From positions 121,967 through 185,966 of the forward strand of contig QKWP01000766.1 of the NCBI GenBank assembly GCA_003550325.1: a DNA stretch of 64,000 nt, in the 5' to 3' direction. Below are positions 47,124-59,490 of the stretch, piece after piece. Source of the DNA: Gigaspora rosea. Lineage: Eukaryota > Glomeromycota > Glomeromycetes > Diversisporales > Gigasporaceae. The notes below the pieces were generated by a model. That model saw nothing but the letters and a program-made list of their open reading frames with translations. It was not told where the DNA came from and did no database searches. Within the stretch, counting starts at the first letter, position 1. Every line of letters starts with the position of its first letter. Made by a program: the position numbers and the translations under genes.

Positions 47124-48660
47124 ATGTATGAAGAAGATATTAATATGATGAAAATTGAAGAAGAAGAAAATTTACCAACAGAACAAGAAACCTTTCAAAC
47201 CGCAATACAGAAAAATACTGTTGCTAAAGAGGAGGATGCAATGCAAATAGAAAGTACAAACTCTTGGAGAACTTACTATTCTCATCATCTAAAAAAGCGA
47301 ATTACTCACTGTGAAGCCAACTTTCTTGGAGACTATATCCAAAACCAAGTATGGAAAACAATGAAACCCCAACTCCCCCTAGTTGCTGAATATAATTTGG
47401 AACCATGTCAGAACTTCCAATGTACTTCTACTGGGTTTACCTTTGACAATATTCCAAAGCATAATTGGAGTTATGTTGAGTTTTTAAGTACAAAATTTGG
47501 AACTAAAAAAAAGGGAAAGAGTATATTTATACTTAATTGGCATGGCCCAGATGCACAATGTTGGTGCAAGAACCTTCTATATAGATCGAAAAGTTGGTGT
47601 AAGCAATGCTATACTGACTGTCGAATTTGGAATGCCCCAAAGCAAATACCTATTAAAAGATTAGCTATTTGCTATGAAGAAACCTCTATACAAGAAGAAA
47701 CTGAACCTATGGAATTATTTAGTGTCTCAATAGAAGAACCTTATGAAGATGAAACCTATCCTACCACTGATGACTTCTTTTTAGAAGATTCTTGGAGTGA
47801 TGTTGAATCCCTTCCAGAAAAAGTGGCCTACCCAATGACCTATAATCTGCCCATGGAAGAGATAGAATTACTCTGCCAATATTTAGTATATAAGGCAGAT
47901 ACTATTACCTTCTTTAATCAAAGAAGCCACATAGAGTTCAATGATATGATAAATACTCTCAAAGTGGATTATACAAGCGAATTTGAGAAATATGAAGGAG
48001 CTATAAAATGGAGACAAAAATATGATCAAGAAGAAAAGCAAAATGAATCAGAAGTCAAGGAAAAAGCACCTGAGGTTCCAACGAAACGGAATCTAAATAT
48101 AGTCAAATGGACATTACATAATAAACTATCCCCACCCTTCTTAAAAGCATTCGGCCCTATGAACAAATGACTTTCTCATCTGAAGGAATACAATATGATA
48201 ACCAGTTCTGTACCTGGTATTATATTGTGAGCAATTTCGTACCAAACATAGTAGGAAAAGTCTTACTAGAGATTGGAAAGGTCCTACTGCCCAATGCTGG
48301 TGTGGAAACAAACTCTACAGTCCCTGTGACGAATGCCCCTTTGTCATATTGAACTACGACTCTGGGTAACCATCAAAAGCTATCCTATTGATGAAGTAGT
48401 TAAGAGCTATTGGCCAACCCCAAATGAAGAAGAGGATATGATCCTATCAGAAGGATCAGCTGTATTTAATGACTGGTGTCATTATACCGATGACTGGCCT
48501 ATAGAAGAAACAATGCCTGCAAGTGAAAATTGGCCTGAACTGGCTACAAATTCTGAAACAGCCACATGGAACCCACCTGATACATATATCTGGGAAACTT
48601 CCATGAATAAGCCAGAACTTCTGACTACTGCTAAAGAATCTACACTCTTACCAACAAACC
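47124..48660 (+). mobile_element. Extra cysteine-rich region between RNase H and integrase
   Basis: About 1.5 kb of coding-like sequence that standard Ty3 elements do not have at this place. It is acidic, and it contains two copies of a Trp/Cys motif, WHGPDAQCWCKNLLY near 47,540 and WKGPTAQCWCGNKLY near 48,260, each followed by further Cys pairs. The two copies look like a duplicated small metal-binding domain. Function unknown. Confidence 0.6.
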
Positions 48661-48899
48661 CAATTCCTTGATAGTTACCCCCACTAGAAACCCCTAGTAA
48701 AGCCCATCTACTTGAACATAATAATTATTCTAAACATTACCTTTGCAACGTTACTTGGTAAAAAGTTGTAAACCCCACTATCTACCAATAATTTTTTTTT
48801 AGTTATAGTATTAAATCCGACAATAATTACAGTCCAGTCTAGGTAGTCAGTGTCCTAGCATTTGTTAATTTATTTAGTTAGTTATTTAGTATAGTTATT

Positions 48900-50180
48900 T
48901 TTTTTATCATGGATAGAATTCATTACCAACATTTAAAACATTATTTAGAAACTGCCCAAACCCCTGATAATTTTAGCCCTATTCAAAAGACCAAGTTAAT
49001 TTCAAAAAGCAATTATTATATAATTGTTAATGATCAACTTTATAAGAGAGATAGACAAAACAAGAAAAATCTTTTAAGAGTGACCCAACAACATGAAGTA
49101 GAACCTATTCTCTACCTAATGCACAACCACCCAATTGGAGCCCACTTAGGAACAGATAAAATGTTCGATAAAATTCGAAACAAATATTACTGGCCCCAAA
49201 TGTTTGAACATATTAAAAATTATGTTCAATCTTGCGATGACTGTCAAAAAAGAGGAAAATATCGCACCCCTGGACCTTTGAAGCCCATACCTGTGGAAGC
49301 TCCTTTCCATCGAATTGGAATTGATTATGTGGGACCACTTCCGGAAACTACTAGAAAAATAAGTTCATTATAGTGGCCACTGACTATTTAACTAAATGGC
49401 CAGAAGCAAAAGCTGTACCAGCTGCAAATGCACAAGAGGCAGCCAATTTTATTTATAAAGATATTATCTGTCGACACGGATGCCCTGCATACTTGCTCTC
49501 TGATAGAGGAAGGCATTTTTTAAATGAACTTGTATATACCTTGGTACAACAATTCCAGATTAAACATCTCTTGTCTACACCGTACCATCCACAAACAAAT
49601 GGACTAGTCGAACGCTTTAATAGAACACTTTGTGAATCTTTAGCAAAACTTGTCACCAAAGACCAAGAATGGGATACCTTAATTCCTTCTGTATTGTTTG
49701 CTTACCGTACTGCAAAACAGGCAACCACCAAATTTACTCCCTTCTATTTGACCTATGGAAGAGAAGCCAAGTTTCCTATTTTTACACAAGAAACAATACT
49801 TGAAGAAAACATGTTAGACAGGTTATTTGGGATAGTTGAAGAACTACCTAAAGCACATATAAAAGCAAAAATGAACATTACCAAAGCCCAACAAAAACAA
49901 AAATTTTATTGGGATAAAAAGCACAAAAAAGTTAGGCGGATTTTTCAAGAAAATGAAATGGTTTTGTTATATGATGCAGCAAGGGATAAACAGTATACAG
50001 GGAAATTACTACCAAAATGGCTGGGACCCTATTTTATACACAAAAAAGTCGCCCCTGATGTGTATCAGTTGCGCCAAATGGATGGACAAATTGTAAATAC
50101 ACCCTATAATGTATATATACTAAAAAAGTATTATCACCGTCAATCGTGGCAGCCACATGTGGTAATACAACAATAATACT
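48900..50180 (+). mobile_element. Integrase region of the Ty3-type element
   Basis: The zinc-binding HHCC module (HNHPIGAHLG...CDDCQKRG) is followed by the DDE catalytic core (IDYVGPLPE; LSDRGRHFLNEL; HPQTNGLVERFNRTL) and a C-terminal segment with KWLGPYFI. No chromodomain was recognised. Confidence 0.85.
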
Positions 50181-50229
50181 GCAATATAAGGCGCCCTACC
50201 CCCTATTCCCACGCCTTTACCTTTGAAAA

Positions 50230-50620
50230 CATGTCAGATCGATTCCAAACTGTATTTGGGGATATATTGCAGACTGAACCCCAAGTTGTTCCCACTATAC
50301 CACATTCTAGTAACTCTAGTATGTCATTAATGACTAGAGTGACAAGAACATATACCAAACTCCTAAGTGTGGGGTCTACTAGAAGAAAGAGACAATTGGT
50401 ATATGCATATTACCTAGGAGAATTATTACAGGAGGAACCAGAAACTCCTGAGGAGCTGAGAGCATGCAGAAGAAGGATTACTGCATATTATTATAAGGCA
50501 GCTATTAGAACTTATAATATCTTTAAAGACTTTGGAGTAGACCAACTTCAAAGGACTACAAAAACAACTCTCAGGATTATAAAAGAACTCCCTGAAGCAG
50601 ATTATCAAGCCCTTGTTGAC
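50230..50620 (+). mobile_element. Small 3' ORF of the Ty3-type element
   Basis: Open frame of about 130 codons between integrase and right LTR, starting MSDRFQTVFGDILQTEPQ. It is helical and charged, with no recognised domain, signal peptide or membrane segment, so it is not an envelope gene. A purine-rich tract AAGTGGAGGAGAG before the right LTR (50,646-50,657) is the likely polypurine tract. Confidence 0.55.
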
Positions 50621-50658
50621 TGAGATTCGCAGGAGCTCATAAATAAGTGGAGGAGAGT

Positions 50659-51487
50659 TGTTAGACTTGTAAAAACGCATGAAACGTATAACGACGATAA
50701 CTCTTGACCCCATGATCCAATTTTAATAAAACTACCACCATCATGACCGCCTCGATGAGACCTTTCGAATGGTACCAAAATCATCTCGATTGGACCGTTC
50801 TAGCCCAAGCTAGACAAAACTGAATGATTGGTCTTTATAAAATGCCCTACTGCGCCCAAATCTTATTGGACGATCAATACTGCGCCACTCGTGACACTGA
50901 AATATCGGACATTTCGAGTAATCCTAGACATATCAGTTAATCACAGATATGTCTGACATTTTGGACATTTTAGACATTTGGGACATAACAGTTTTGACAG
51001 ATATAATTAACATATCTAATATAGCTGATATTTAGGATATATGTGTTATATTTATTATTTTTATTATATTCATTATAACTATTATATTTAGCATTAGCAT
51101 ATATCAAATCTATCGATTATATAGATTTCTCTCTATTTATTATTGTATTTATTTATATTGGACAAACATGTATAAATACTCAAGGTTTTTCCTTTGCTAA
51201 AAAGCAGAGTGAAGAATCTCTGGTTTATTGAATAAAGAATAAGTGAAGTAGTGTGTCTTCACTAAAATACATTTGATACAATTCTTAGTATCCTCATATA
51301 CTATTAATTGTGGCCTCTTTCATAATTGCAAATCCCCCAAGCCTCTTTACAAAATACTGCCCAAATAGCAGTATCCCTTCCGACTCTTGCATACCACAGT
51401 AGTTAGTGTGAATTACATAAAGTGTCTCACTGCATTAGTCGCTCTATCTCTAGCATTTCTCTAAAGAGGTAGAAATCTAGGTTGACA
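50659..51487 (+). repeat. Right LTR of the Ty3-type element
   Basis: Near-identical to the left LTR over its whole length, with about 20 small differences by eye. It ends GGTTGACA and is followed by CCGT. Confidence 0.9.
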
Positions 51488-51789
51488 CCGTTATATCTTG
51501 AAAGAATAATCTTTGAAACCATTGTACAGACATTGTTCTCAGTCATTGCAATGCACCTTAAAAAAAAAAACAACAGTTAATCTATTACCTTAATGACGAG
51601 AAACATACTAGAGCGTTAATTGAATTCTGTATACGAAACAAGGCTTTGAATTATGTTGGTATATGCAGATATTCAGATTTAGAAAAAAAAACTTTAGAAA
51701 GTAAATATAATAAAACTGTTCCAAATCACCTTAAACATAATATATTCATTCACAACTTATTAGATAAAATATTAACATTGAATTATTAA
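51488..51789 (+). pseudogene. Host gene of unknown function, 3' part after the LTR element
   Basis: After the duplicated CCGT the frame reads LYLERIIFETI. A GTACAG..AACAACAG intron (51,524-51,576, phase 0) would join it to an uninterrupted frame at 51,577-51,789: LIYYLNDEKHTRALIEFC, IRNKALNYVGICRYSDLEK and so on, ending ILTLNY and TAA. The 71-codon stretch free of stops, in AT-rich DNA, supports coding. No family recognised. Confidence 0.5.
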
Positions 51790-51799
51790 GTACAAAGAG

Positions 51800-52530
51800 T
51801 ACAAATATTATAACTTTCATATAAATCATGTAAATCTATGTAACCAAAGTCAATATTACAATTATAGCACTTTTATCAAGTACAATATCCGGTCATGTTT
51901 CATGGTATAAGATAAAATCTATAGCATGAGATCGAAGTTAATTAGTATAGCATGACTAAATCACTCATGAATTAGCCTTATTGTTACAATATTCGTGCAT
52001 GCCTCGAGTTATGTTCTACGGTGAAGCGGCGAAACACTGGAGAAATTGTAAAATCAAATTATCACATTAAACCGATGAACCCTGGCAAAATCAACGAAAC
52101 TCTAACTTTTCTAATATTTTCAAAAAAAAAGATGATTATGTGGATTATCGATTTAAACTAAATTCAAAGTCGAATTCCAAATTGAATGGGCCAAAGTACA
52201 TACGTACGTAAGTTATCGATTGATGCATTTCGCACAATTCTACTATTTATAATATTTATAGACTATGTCACATAACAATAAATGGTAAAAAATTTTAACA
52301 TCTTTCTAAAACACCTTTCTACTCTTATGGTATCAAAATACTTATGAATGATATGCCGAGAATACTCTTAATAGTTTAAATAATGAATTTCATTCCTTAT
52401 ACCTGTGTGTACTTGTAAGTTGACATTGGTGCACAATGACAATACCTATACTCTGGCAAGATCCATTTTCGTTCAATAGATACATATTCATTTCTAAATA
52501 TTTTCATCACTTGGCGAAGAGGAAAAATTC
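51800..52530. other. Gene-free AT-rich stretch
   Basis: No supported gene or RNA. Confidence 0.5.
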
Positions 52531-52536
52531 ATTTAA

Positions 52537-52905
52537 GAGTAGGGTGAACATAGATCATTTCTAATAGTAATCACGTTGTAATCATATTAAATCATATGAT
52601 TGACCAATCAGGATTGTAAACAACGTGATCTGACCAATCAGAATTAGCAATTTTTTGTACTACCTAAGTAAATTTAGGCCTATCTAAGTTTTTTTTATCA
52701 ATATATGAAGGTGGATTTTTCAAATATTATGAGTTCTAGAATTTCACGATTATGAAAATAAGGGCTCATTCTACGTGATACCAAATTTTTGTTAAAATTG
52801 GTCATATTTCTAAAAAGTTTTATCAGGGGCATGTGTTTAATTTCTATATAAAATTTTATAGTACCACGTAGATCATATGAAAGCTGATCTACATTCACCC
52901 TACCC
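52537..52905. mobile_element. piggyBac-like MITE (TTAA-flanked), copy 1
   Basis: Flanked by TTAA (52,533-52,536 and 52,906-52,909). Ends GAGTAGGGTGAACATAGATC and, inverted, GGGTAGGGTGAATGTAGATC. The 80-codon minus-strand ORF inside has no domain. TTAA target choice is characteristic of piggyBac. Confidence 0.7.
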
Positions 52906-53330
52906 TTAAAAGAATGTGGGATAGATGTAGAATTTCCCAAAACAATATCTGAATATGCAAGGTTCTCGAAGGTACTTAATTTATCGTTTGGAGAGTCAAG
53001 TTAAAAAATAGATCGGTCTAGAAACTATATCGGCGTACAGCACATCGATGATAACAAAATGAAACACTATTTTCACGATTTTATTATTATCCTTGAATGC
53101 TATTATATATATTATTAAATTACAAGATCAACTTAGGCTATTTAGCATGACTGAAAGCGAATGCCCTACAAATTTCCATGGCATCATTTCAACTTTAGAA
53201 AGTCAAAAAAAAAAAAAAAAACCTTTTGACAAGAAGTTATAATAAATATAACAGTTGAAAAAACTGGGACATTGCTAAAAATTTTTATTAATTTAAGTTA
53301 ATTCATGACTATTTAAATATTTATTTTATT

Positions 53331-53412
53331 TGCATCTGGTTAGTTGGGAGTATAGAAATTATTTATTTTCTTGCATCCGGTTAGTTGGGAGCATAAAAAT
53401 TATTTGTATTTA
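53331..53412 (+). repeat. 41-bp direct repeat, two copies
   Basis: TGCATCTGGTTAGTTGGGAG plus TATAGAAATTATTT recurs after 41 bp with three changes. Confidence 0.75.
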
Positions 53413-53419
53413 TATATAT

Positions 53420-55250
53420 TAATATGACGAAATACCCTGGTTAATTATATGCAACTCACATATTTGATTTAAATAACCGATTAAGAAGTTATGACCAACT
53501 AAATTACTATATCTCTAGTTTTAATATAAAATTTTAAATGACCTAATAGGTCATTTCACCTTTCGAAATGACCAATATCTGGTCATTATTCATTTGTGTC
53601 ATGAGGTCATTTCAGGTCATTTACTATCCTTGTGGCGCCAAGGATCGTTTTTGCTATTAATCCGCCTGGAAGTCATAATTGAACCTTGATGTTAACTGCA
53701 CTTCCTGGTCATAGTTGCATTGCCTGAAGTTTTTTTCGATCAGCGGTTCCCATACAAATATTAAAACTATAATAATTTTATTATTGCTCAGATTTTTAAC
53801 CAATTAGTTAAGAACTTCTAACTAGTATAAATTACGGTTATGACCAGTTATAACCTTTGCCATTTCTAAATATAATGCTCTTTTATTTGTAATAGCATAT
53901 ATAAAAATTTGTTTTCTTTTTTTCGAATTAATTTAATTGTTATATCTGATTACTGTATTGTTGCATAATAATGTCCATGACATTATTTAAAATGATAGCC
54001 TGAATTATGCTTAATATAGGCTAAAATTCAAAATTACACCCCTATGCATCATTTTGCGAAATACAGAAAACTTTATAATATTCTAAAAGTCATATTACAA
54101 AACCGTGTTTATGTTTCTGGTTTTAGCGCGACTGCGTCGCACAGCTACCTTATATATATGTGTATATATATACATATACACATATATGTACTATGTATAG
54201 TATGTATGTTTAAGGTTATACAATATAGATAACATATAAATATTTAAGGAAATAGCTTTAAAGGTTTTAAAATAAAATATTCATTAACTATATAGTATGT
54301 TTTTTATATAGAGAATATTGTTATTGTGTAAACTTATATATAGATAATTTGGGTCAAATAATTTCCAATACTAAGCAACTAAAAAAGATACAAAGTATTT
54401 GTTAATATAAAGTAAATAGTTAAATAACAAAGTAATTTAATTCTAATTTATCATATTAACCAATAGTAGCATCAGTAAAACATCACAGAAAAGCTTGTTT
54501 TATTATAAACAAATATGAAAAGCACTTTAAGTTTTAACAAAATTATTAGAAATTGAATTGTATAATATATTGTAATATTAAAAAAAAAATATGAAGAATT
54601 ATATGCAAAGTTTAAAAAATTATTAATAGATAAATATAAACTTAGTATATGAATTATAAATATAGAATATAAACATTCTTTAAAAATATATTTAATATAT
54701 AATCAATACTAAAAAGTTTTTGAGAACAATAAAAATTTAAATTTTATTTTTTAAGAATATAACTTTAGATTTGAATTTTAAATACTGATAGTAAGTACTT
54801 AGTTAGGGTTATAGTTTGGATTTTAAGTTATAATATAGTAAAATTTCTCAAAAAAAACTTTTTGTTGGCTCAAATAAGTATTTTCTTGTACAAACTTTTG
54901 AGAAATAAGCTTTGTTTAGCAAAAGAGATGTTTTGAGAAATTTGGTTTAGATTTTTCTGATCATATTATATTACTTAATAATTATGTGAAGGCAAAAATT
55001 TTATAGCGATGCTAGGTTAGGGCTGCAAAAATATTTTGAAATCAAATTTTTATTATATAAAATTAAAGCTTTGCTATAAAATTTGTATTATGTAATATAA
55101 AATTATTGGTTTATAATTTTCACTATTTTAATTTTAGCTAAAATTATCATTATTTTTTCTTAAACTGGTCAAATCAAAATTTTTACAAAATTTGACTGAA
55201 ATTTTTTCTTTAAATCAAAATAATATTTCTGTGTGCCTAACTGGGTATAT
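53420..55250. other. Gene-free AT-rich stretch
   Basis: No supported gene. 53,520-53,630 has a cluster of AAATGACC/GGTCATTT palindromic words. 54,150-54,210 is a TATATATGTG-type simple repeat. Confidence 0.5.
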
Positions 55251-56177
55251 TTAGTGATAGGCAAATTTTGATTTTTTTAAAACCCTACATGTGATGCAGG
55301 ATCCCATATGGAATCTATATGGAATTCATGGGATTTGCAGGATTCACAGATAGTAAAGTTTTCAAATTTTTCACAATTAATAAATATAATATATATATAT
55401 TATTGCTAGAAATGTACTGTAATTTCTCATTAAAATAATAATCATTTCTTATAAATCTTACTGCATTTTATTACAAATATAATGCTTATATCGATTTTGA
55501 CTACTTAAATTATTAATAAATATATTAATTCAACTTTGTCTTAATTTTATCAATTTGTTTTTTAAAAGATTATTATATTTAAAAATTATAATGGTAAGGG
55601 TGCTGACATATATTATGTAATATCTTTTTATCAAGAGGGCCACTCCCTCCTCCTACATCATATATGAAGTATTTATATAATATATTAATATTTAGCTACC
55701 CCTCTCTCTAAGATATTTCGTAATATCTGTTAGTGCCCTAACAAAGTAATCAAATTTATAAGTAATTAGGTGCATAACCAGGTAAGCAGTGTTGTTACTT
55801 GGATGTGTTCATACTATGTTTTTTGTCCAATGTTCAAGATTGTCCAAAATCATCCAAGCCTATGTCCCATGTTTAACTAATCAATAAAGTAATTTAAAAA
55901 AATATATACTGGTAATTATATATTTTTTTAGGTTGGTAAAAAAATTAAAATAGATTATCTTAGTAAAATTTTAAGTAATTTTTAATTTGAAAAATGTCCA
56001 AAATGTCCAAAAAACGTCCAAGTGACAACACTGGGTATAAGTGTACTAAATTTATAACCAATAAGGTTATATATATACAAAAATTCATAAATGACTTATA
56101 AGAAAATAATCAGATTTATAATTTATGATTCAAACATAATCAATAATAGATTTCCACTTTATTAATAATAACAATAT

Positions 56178-57290
56178 AAAAAATATATATATATATATAT
56201 TTTTCCTCTTAGGCGAGACTCGCCAAATACGACCTCTTTGATTTTATTATACCACTAAAAAAATAGTACAACCTCAATAGACAAAGAATAATACAGCACT
56301 GGCATCATCTGATTTAGCTAAACTAAACCAAATGTGAATCGCTGCACGGCATCTTGGAAGACACCGACTAGTTCATTTGCCTCTCTCCACCATACAAGGG
56401 CATTTCCCGAAGGAAATATCCTTGGAAGTAGGAGGAAAAAACTAAACTACTAAAGGGCAAAATATGTAGAAAGGGGTAAAAAAGAAGCAGAAAAAACAAC
56501 AAAAACAAAAAAACAAATAATAGAAAAAAGAAAAAAGAAAAGCAAGGCCTCGGGTCAATTAAGTCCTGGCACCAAGTGGACTATTTTAAAAATTACATGA
56601 TACTAAGAAAGGTAGACTCTACTCTAACTAAACTCAATTTATCATATATAGGTGAAAAACTATTACTAGAAAAAATGGCCTCTAACCTAAAAAAACTGTA
56701 GAAATAGGTATATAAAAAAAACTATGGCTATAAGAACATTCTAGAACAAAATTTCATTACAAGGTTTCTTCAAACACGTGTCGCTTATTATTTATCTCGA
56801 AAACCCGAATCCACTGGTGACTTCATTCCAAAATGGCAGCCACATTTCCAAATTGAGAGAGGTAAACATTGTCGATCTTTTGGAGGGGTAAGCCGAAATG
56901 CCACTTTGTCGAAATTTCAAAAAAGCCAAAGGGACAGTAGCATAAGAATTTAATAGTGGGTGTTCGTTTCAAGTCCTTTAGATTTTCCAAGGAGTGTGTT
57001 TGAAAACCGAAATACTGTTCTCCATTAAGCTGCTACAAAAAACTTCATCGACGAAAAAATTTCTCCACCAAAATTCTGTGTTTACTAAAGTGCCGCCTGC
57101 TTGTTATTACTAATTCTTCTACTATTGCTTTTGGTTTGCATGCTGAATATATAAAGGAGTCCCCGAACAGATAGTTGACCTTTATAAAAACCATTTTTTG
57201 CAGTTCTCCTTCATCTAACTCCAGTATTTTGATATTTCGTTTGTATGAAAATCTAGTACAGATGATCGTCAAGGAGAGTTGTGTTAAAAA
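56178..57290 (-). mobile_element. Unclassified retroposon-like segment with hairpin and (TA)n tail
   Basis: On the minus strand it ends with the perfect hairpin GGCGAG-T-CTCGCC (about 56,211-56,223), then CTAAGAGGAAAAA and a (TA)n run. This resembles the 3' end of some LINEs and SINEs. A 75-codon minus ORF (57,045-57,272, ...ILELDEGELQKMVFIKVNYL) has no recognised domain. It is less AT-rich than its surroundings. Could also be a host gene fragment. Confidence 0.35.
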
Positions 57291-57342
57291 TTTTTGAATA
57301 TAAAATATATTTTAATATACAGTTTGCTTATATTTACATATG

Positions 57343-57512
57343 TATATGTTGTGTCCCGATGCCTGATTCAAAATCAGGCTGCCATAGATGAGAATTTTGT
57401 AGCAGAATTAGGACTTTAGGTGACTTTAGGGTTAGGGTTAGGCTAGAGTTAGAGGTAGGATTGGGCCAGATTCCAAATTGGGACAAATTCTTATCTAGGA
57501 CACAACATATAT
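57343..57512. mobile_element. MITE with TATATGTTGTGTCC ends
   Basis: Left TATATGTTGTGTCCCGAT mirrors the right end, which reverse-complements to TATATGTTGTGTCCTAGAT. The centre has TTAGGGTTAGGGTTAGG-like words. It resembles the 24,029-24,227 element in end sequence. Confidence 0.65.
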
Positions 57513-58293
57513 ATGTGGAATGAAAAACAAATCAAATGTTAATATGTTTTATTTATATCAAATACTAATTAGAAATTGGCCCACTTATGTTAAAGCAGGC
57601 TAAATAATTTGCTAATATGGGCCAGATGATATACTAACGCAGGCCAAACAATCTTAAATTAAAAATTTCATACAGGAGTTTTTAAATCTCGCGCATTCCA
57701 TATGGGATCACATGCAGATTCCATACATTGCCCATCACTAGATACATTACAGACTAGGGTGTCCAGAATTATATGATGCAATAAGGTTAATTATATGTGT
57801 AAACTTAGGTTGATTATATAATGGATATGAAATAAATTTAAATTTATATGCAATTTTTATTATTGTATATTATACAGTTCTGGTCAGCATAAGATATCCA
57901 CTTTTTATATATAAATACAAAATTGCTTTTAATTTACAAACAAATGACTTTAAAAAACATTGGTCTTACAAATTTGTTGTTTTTAGTCTAAACTACAATT
58001 CTGTAAAATAGATTTTTATTTTTATTATAAATTTAAAAAGTTATTTAAATCTAAAGTTAATATGTAATCAAAAATTTAGCATTTAATATATAAAGGAGGT
58101 TGTTAAATATCGCAGGTTGCAATATCACAGGTTAATTATGATTGGCCATTTAGATCACAGGATCTTGTGTAACAAAACGATCAAAAATTAGAAAAAATTA
58201 CAAAAAAACCAAAAATTTTAAATAACTTGAAATTTCATTATGTAAACTAGTCTTGGACTTCTAATTAAAAGTTTTAGCACTTAATTTTGTATA

Positions 58294-58610
58294 TACCGTA
58301 TATTCCCAAAAATAAGCAACCCCTAAAATAAGCAACCCCTGTTTTTTTTCAAAAATCTAAAAAAACGCCTTAGCAGTTGCTACATATAAAACTTTTTTTC
58401 TACTAAGTAAACTTCAAAAGGTCGAATAAGTAAAGTTGTTCAGCGCATAAAAATACACCTATAGTAAATATTTTGTATCATTTGGACAACCTTTTATTAG
58501 TACATTTTTCAATTTTTTCAAAAACTCAATATTTCGAAAATAAGCAACCCTCGTTTTTTCATATAATTTTTTGGCCAAAAATGGTTGCTTATTTTCGGGA
58601 ATATATGGTA
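58294..58610. mobile_element. MITE with TACCGTATATTCCC ends (pogo/Tc1-like)
   Basis: Left TACCGTATATTCCCAAAAAT mirrors the right end, which reverse-complements to TACCATATATTCCCGAAAAT. Both continue into AAGCAACC, and AAATAAGCAACCC recurs internally. It is flanked by TATA. Same family as 21,305-21,467. Confidence 0.72.
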
Positions 58611-59193
58611 TATATACACCTCTAACCTAATTATAATACTAGTTCAGACCTAACACTAACTAATAATCAATTTAATTTTTTTTAAATATTAACTTGCGAT
58701 ATCGCAACCTGCTAAATTTATCAAAATCCTATATAAAAAAGGGGCATCCATAAATAATGTTATCCAAGAGGGGTTTAATACTATATAATGGATTTATTAA
58801 TATATTGGGGAGGGGGTCAAAAAAATAATAACGCAATTAATAAATAAACAAAAAAAATTTTTTTATACCCGTGCTCCTGTGTAATATACCAATCACGGAA
58901 TATATAAACATTGATAATCTTTTTTTTTTAATCTAATACTGCTTGTGAGTTTTTGTAGATGTCGTCCTTGCTGAAGTCGCCAGTTTTGGAGTCGTTCCGT
59001 TGCATCGTGTAATTGGAGCCTGAGTGTAAACATAGTTTTCGGTATCGTCATTTGGATGGTTTCGAATCATAGCTTCGCACTATTCTAAGTTCGTCATTTT
59101 TGGTATAATGTGGATTTTGTTGTTTGATGCTAATGCTTTACTGGAGTCTTTTTCACCATGTGGGCCATTTTTAGATCAGGTCAAAGAAAACAC

Positions 59194-59322
59194 TAGCGAA
59201 TGCGCTTTGATAGAAGAAGTGTTACTTAGTAATTGACATATCGATGACTTAGATCAAATGGTGAAAAGCATTAGCAGATCAGTTTGCAAGAACACCACAC
59301 TGGCTTCTTTGGATCTTAGGTA
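59194..59322 (+). pseudogene. Leucine-rich-repeat (RNI-type) gene fragment, broken
   Basis: Reads ALIEEVLLSN, stop (TGA), HIDDLDQMVKSISRS, VCKNTTLASLDLR. The NTTLASLDLR end is the classic LRR beta-strand/loop of ribonuclease-inhibitor-like repeats common in fungal NLR-like and regulatory proteins. A possible continuation is at 59,520-59,660 (KSLEEFRAGYESGLN, KLNLEYLELN) beyond a MITE. There is no start codon or complete repeat series, so it is a relic. Confidence 0.5.
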
Positions 59323-59336
59323 AAATAATTTTAGCT

Positions 59337-59490
59337 GTTTCATAATTCTGGGACATCTGGCAAAAAATTGACCAACTGAATATTTGCCGATTCAATATCG
59401 ACAGCAATTATTACTGAAATTACAAACTTATTGAATCGGCAAATATTCGGTCAGTCAATTTTTTGTCAAATGTCCCAGAATTTATGAAAA
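59337..59490. mobile_element. MITE with ~60-bp inverted arms
   Basis: Left TTCATAATTCTGGGACATCT mirrors the right end, which reverse-complements to TTCATAAATTCTGGGACATT. Both continue through AAAAAATTGAC and ATATTTGCCGATTCAAT. The centre is about 30 bp. It splits the LRR fragment. Confidence 0.8.

Larger units (their letters stand above)
38014..51487 (+). mobile_element. Ty3-type (Metaviridae-like) LTR retroelement, broken, with nested insertions
   Basis: Two direct LTRs of about 826-829 bp (TG...CA) are flanked by the 4-bp duplication CCGT (38,010-38,013 and 51,488-51,491). The order gag, protease, reverse transcriptase, RNase H, integrase is the Ty3 order. The LTRs differ by roughly 2-3% by eye, so the insertion is fairly recent. 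The copy is broken: a 3.9-kb DNA transposon and a piece of about 0.15 kb (about 42,430-42,575) interrupt pol, and there are roughly half a dozen smaller lesions. Its original length would have been about 9.5 kb. Between RNase H and integrase lies an unusual extra region. It sits in the exon of a probable host gene. Confidence 0.9.
55252..57734. mobile_element. Possible hAT-like element of 2.5 kb
   Basis: TAGTGATAGGCAA at the left mirrors TTGCCCATCACTA at the right. Flanking octamers GGTATATT and GATACATT agree at six of eight positions, like a worn 8-bp duplication. Both ends also carry an inverted CCCATATGGAAT word (55,305 and 57,700). No hAT transposase was recognised inside. Confidence 0.4.

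Noticed and set aside
50230-50620. Envelope gene of the Ty3-type element
   Set aside because: No signal peptide, membrane segment or cysteine pattern of an envelope protein.
54044-54232. 62-codon ORF with a hydrophobic C-terminal half
   Set aside because: Its C-terminal half is a translated TATATGTG simple repeat.
57045-57272. 75-codon minus-strand ORF as a host gene
   Set aside because: No domain and no start context; it lies in a segment with a retroposon-like 3' end.
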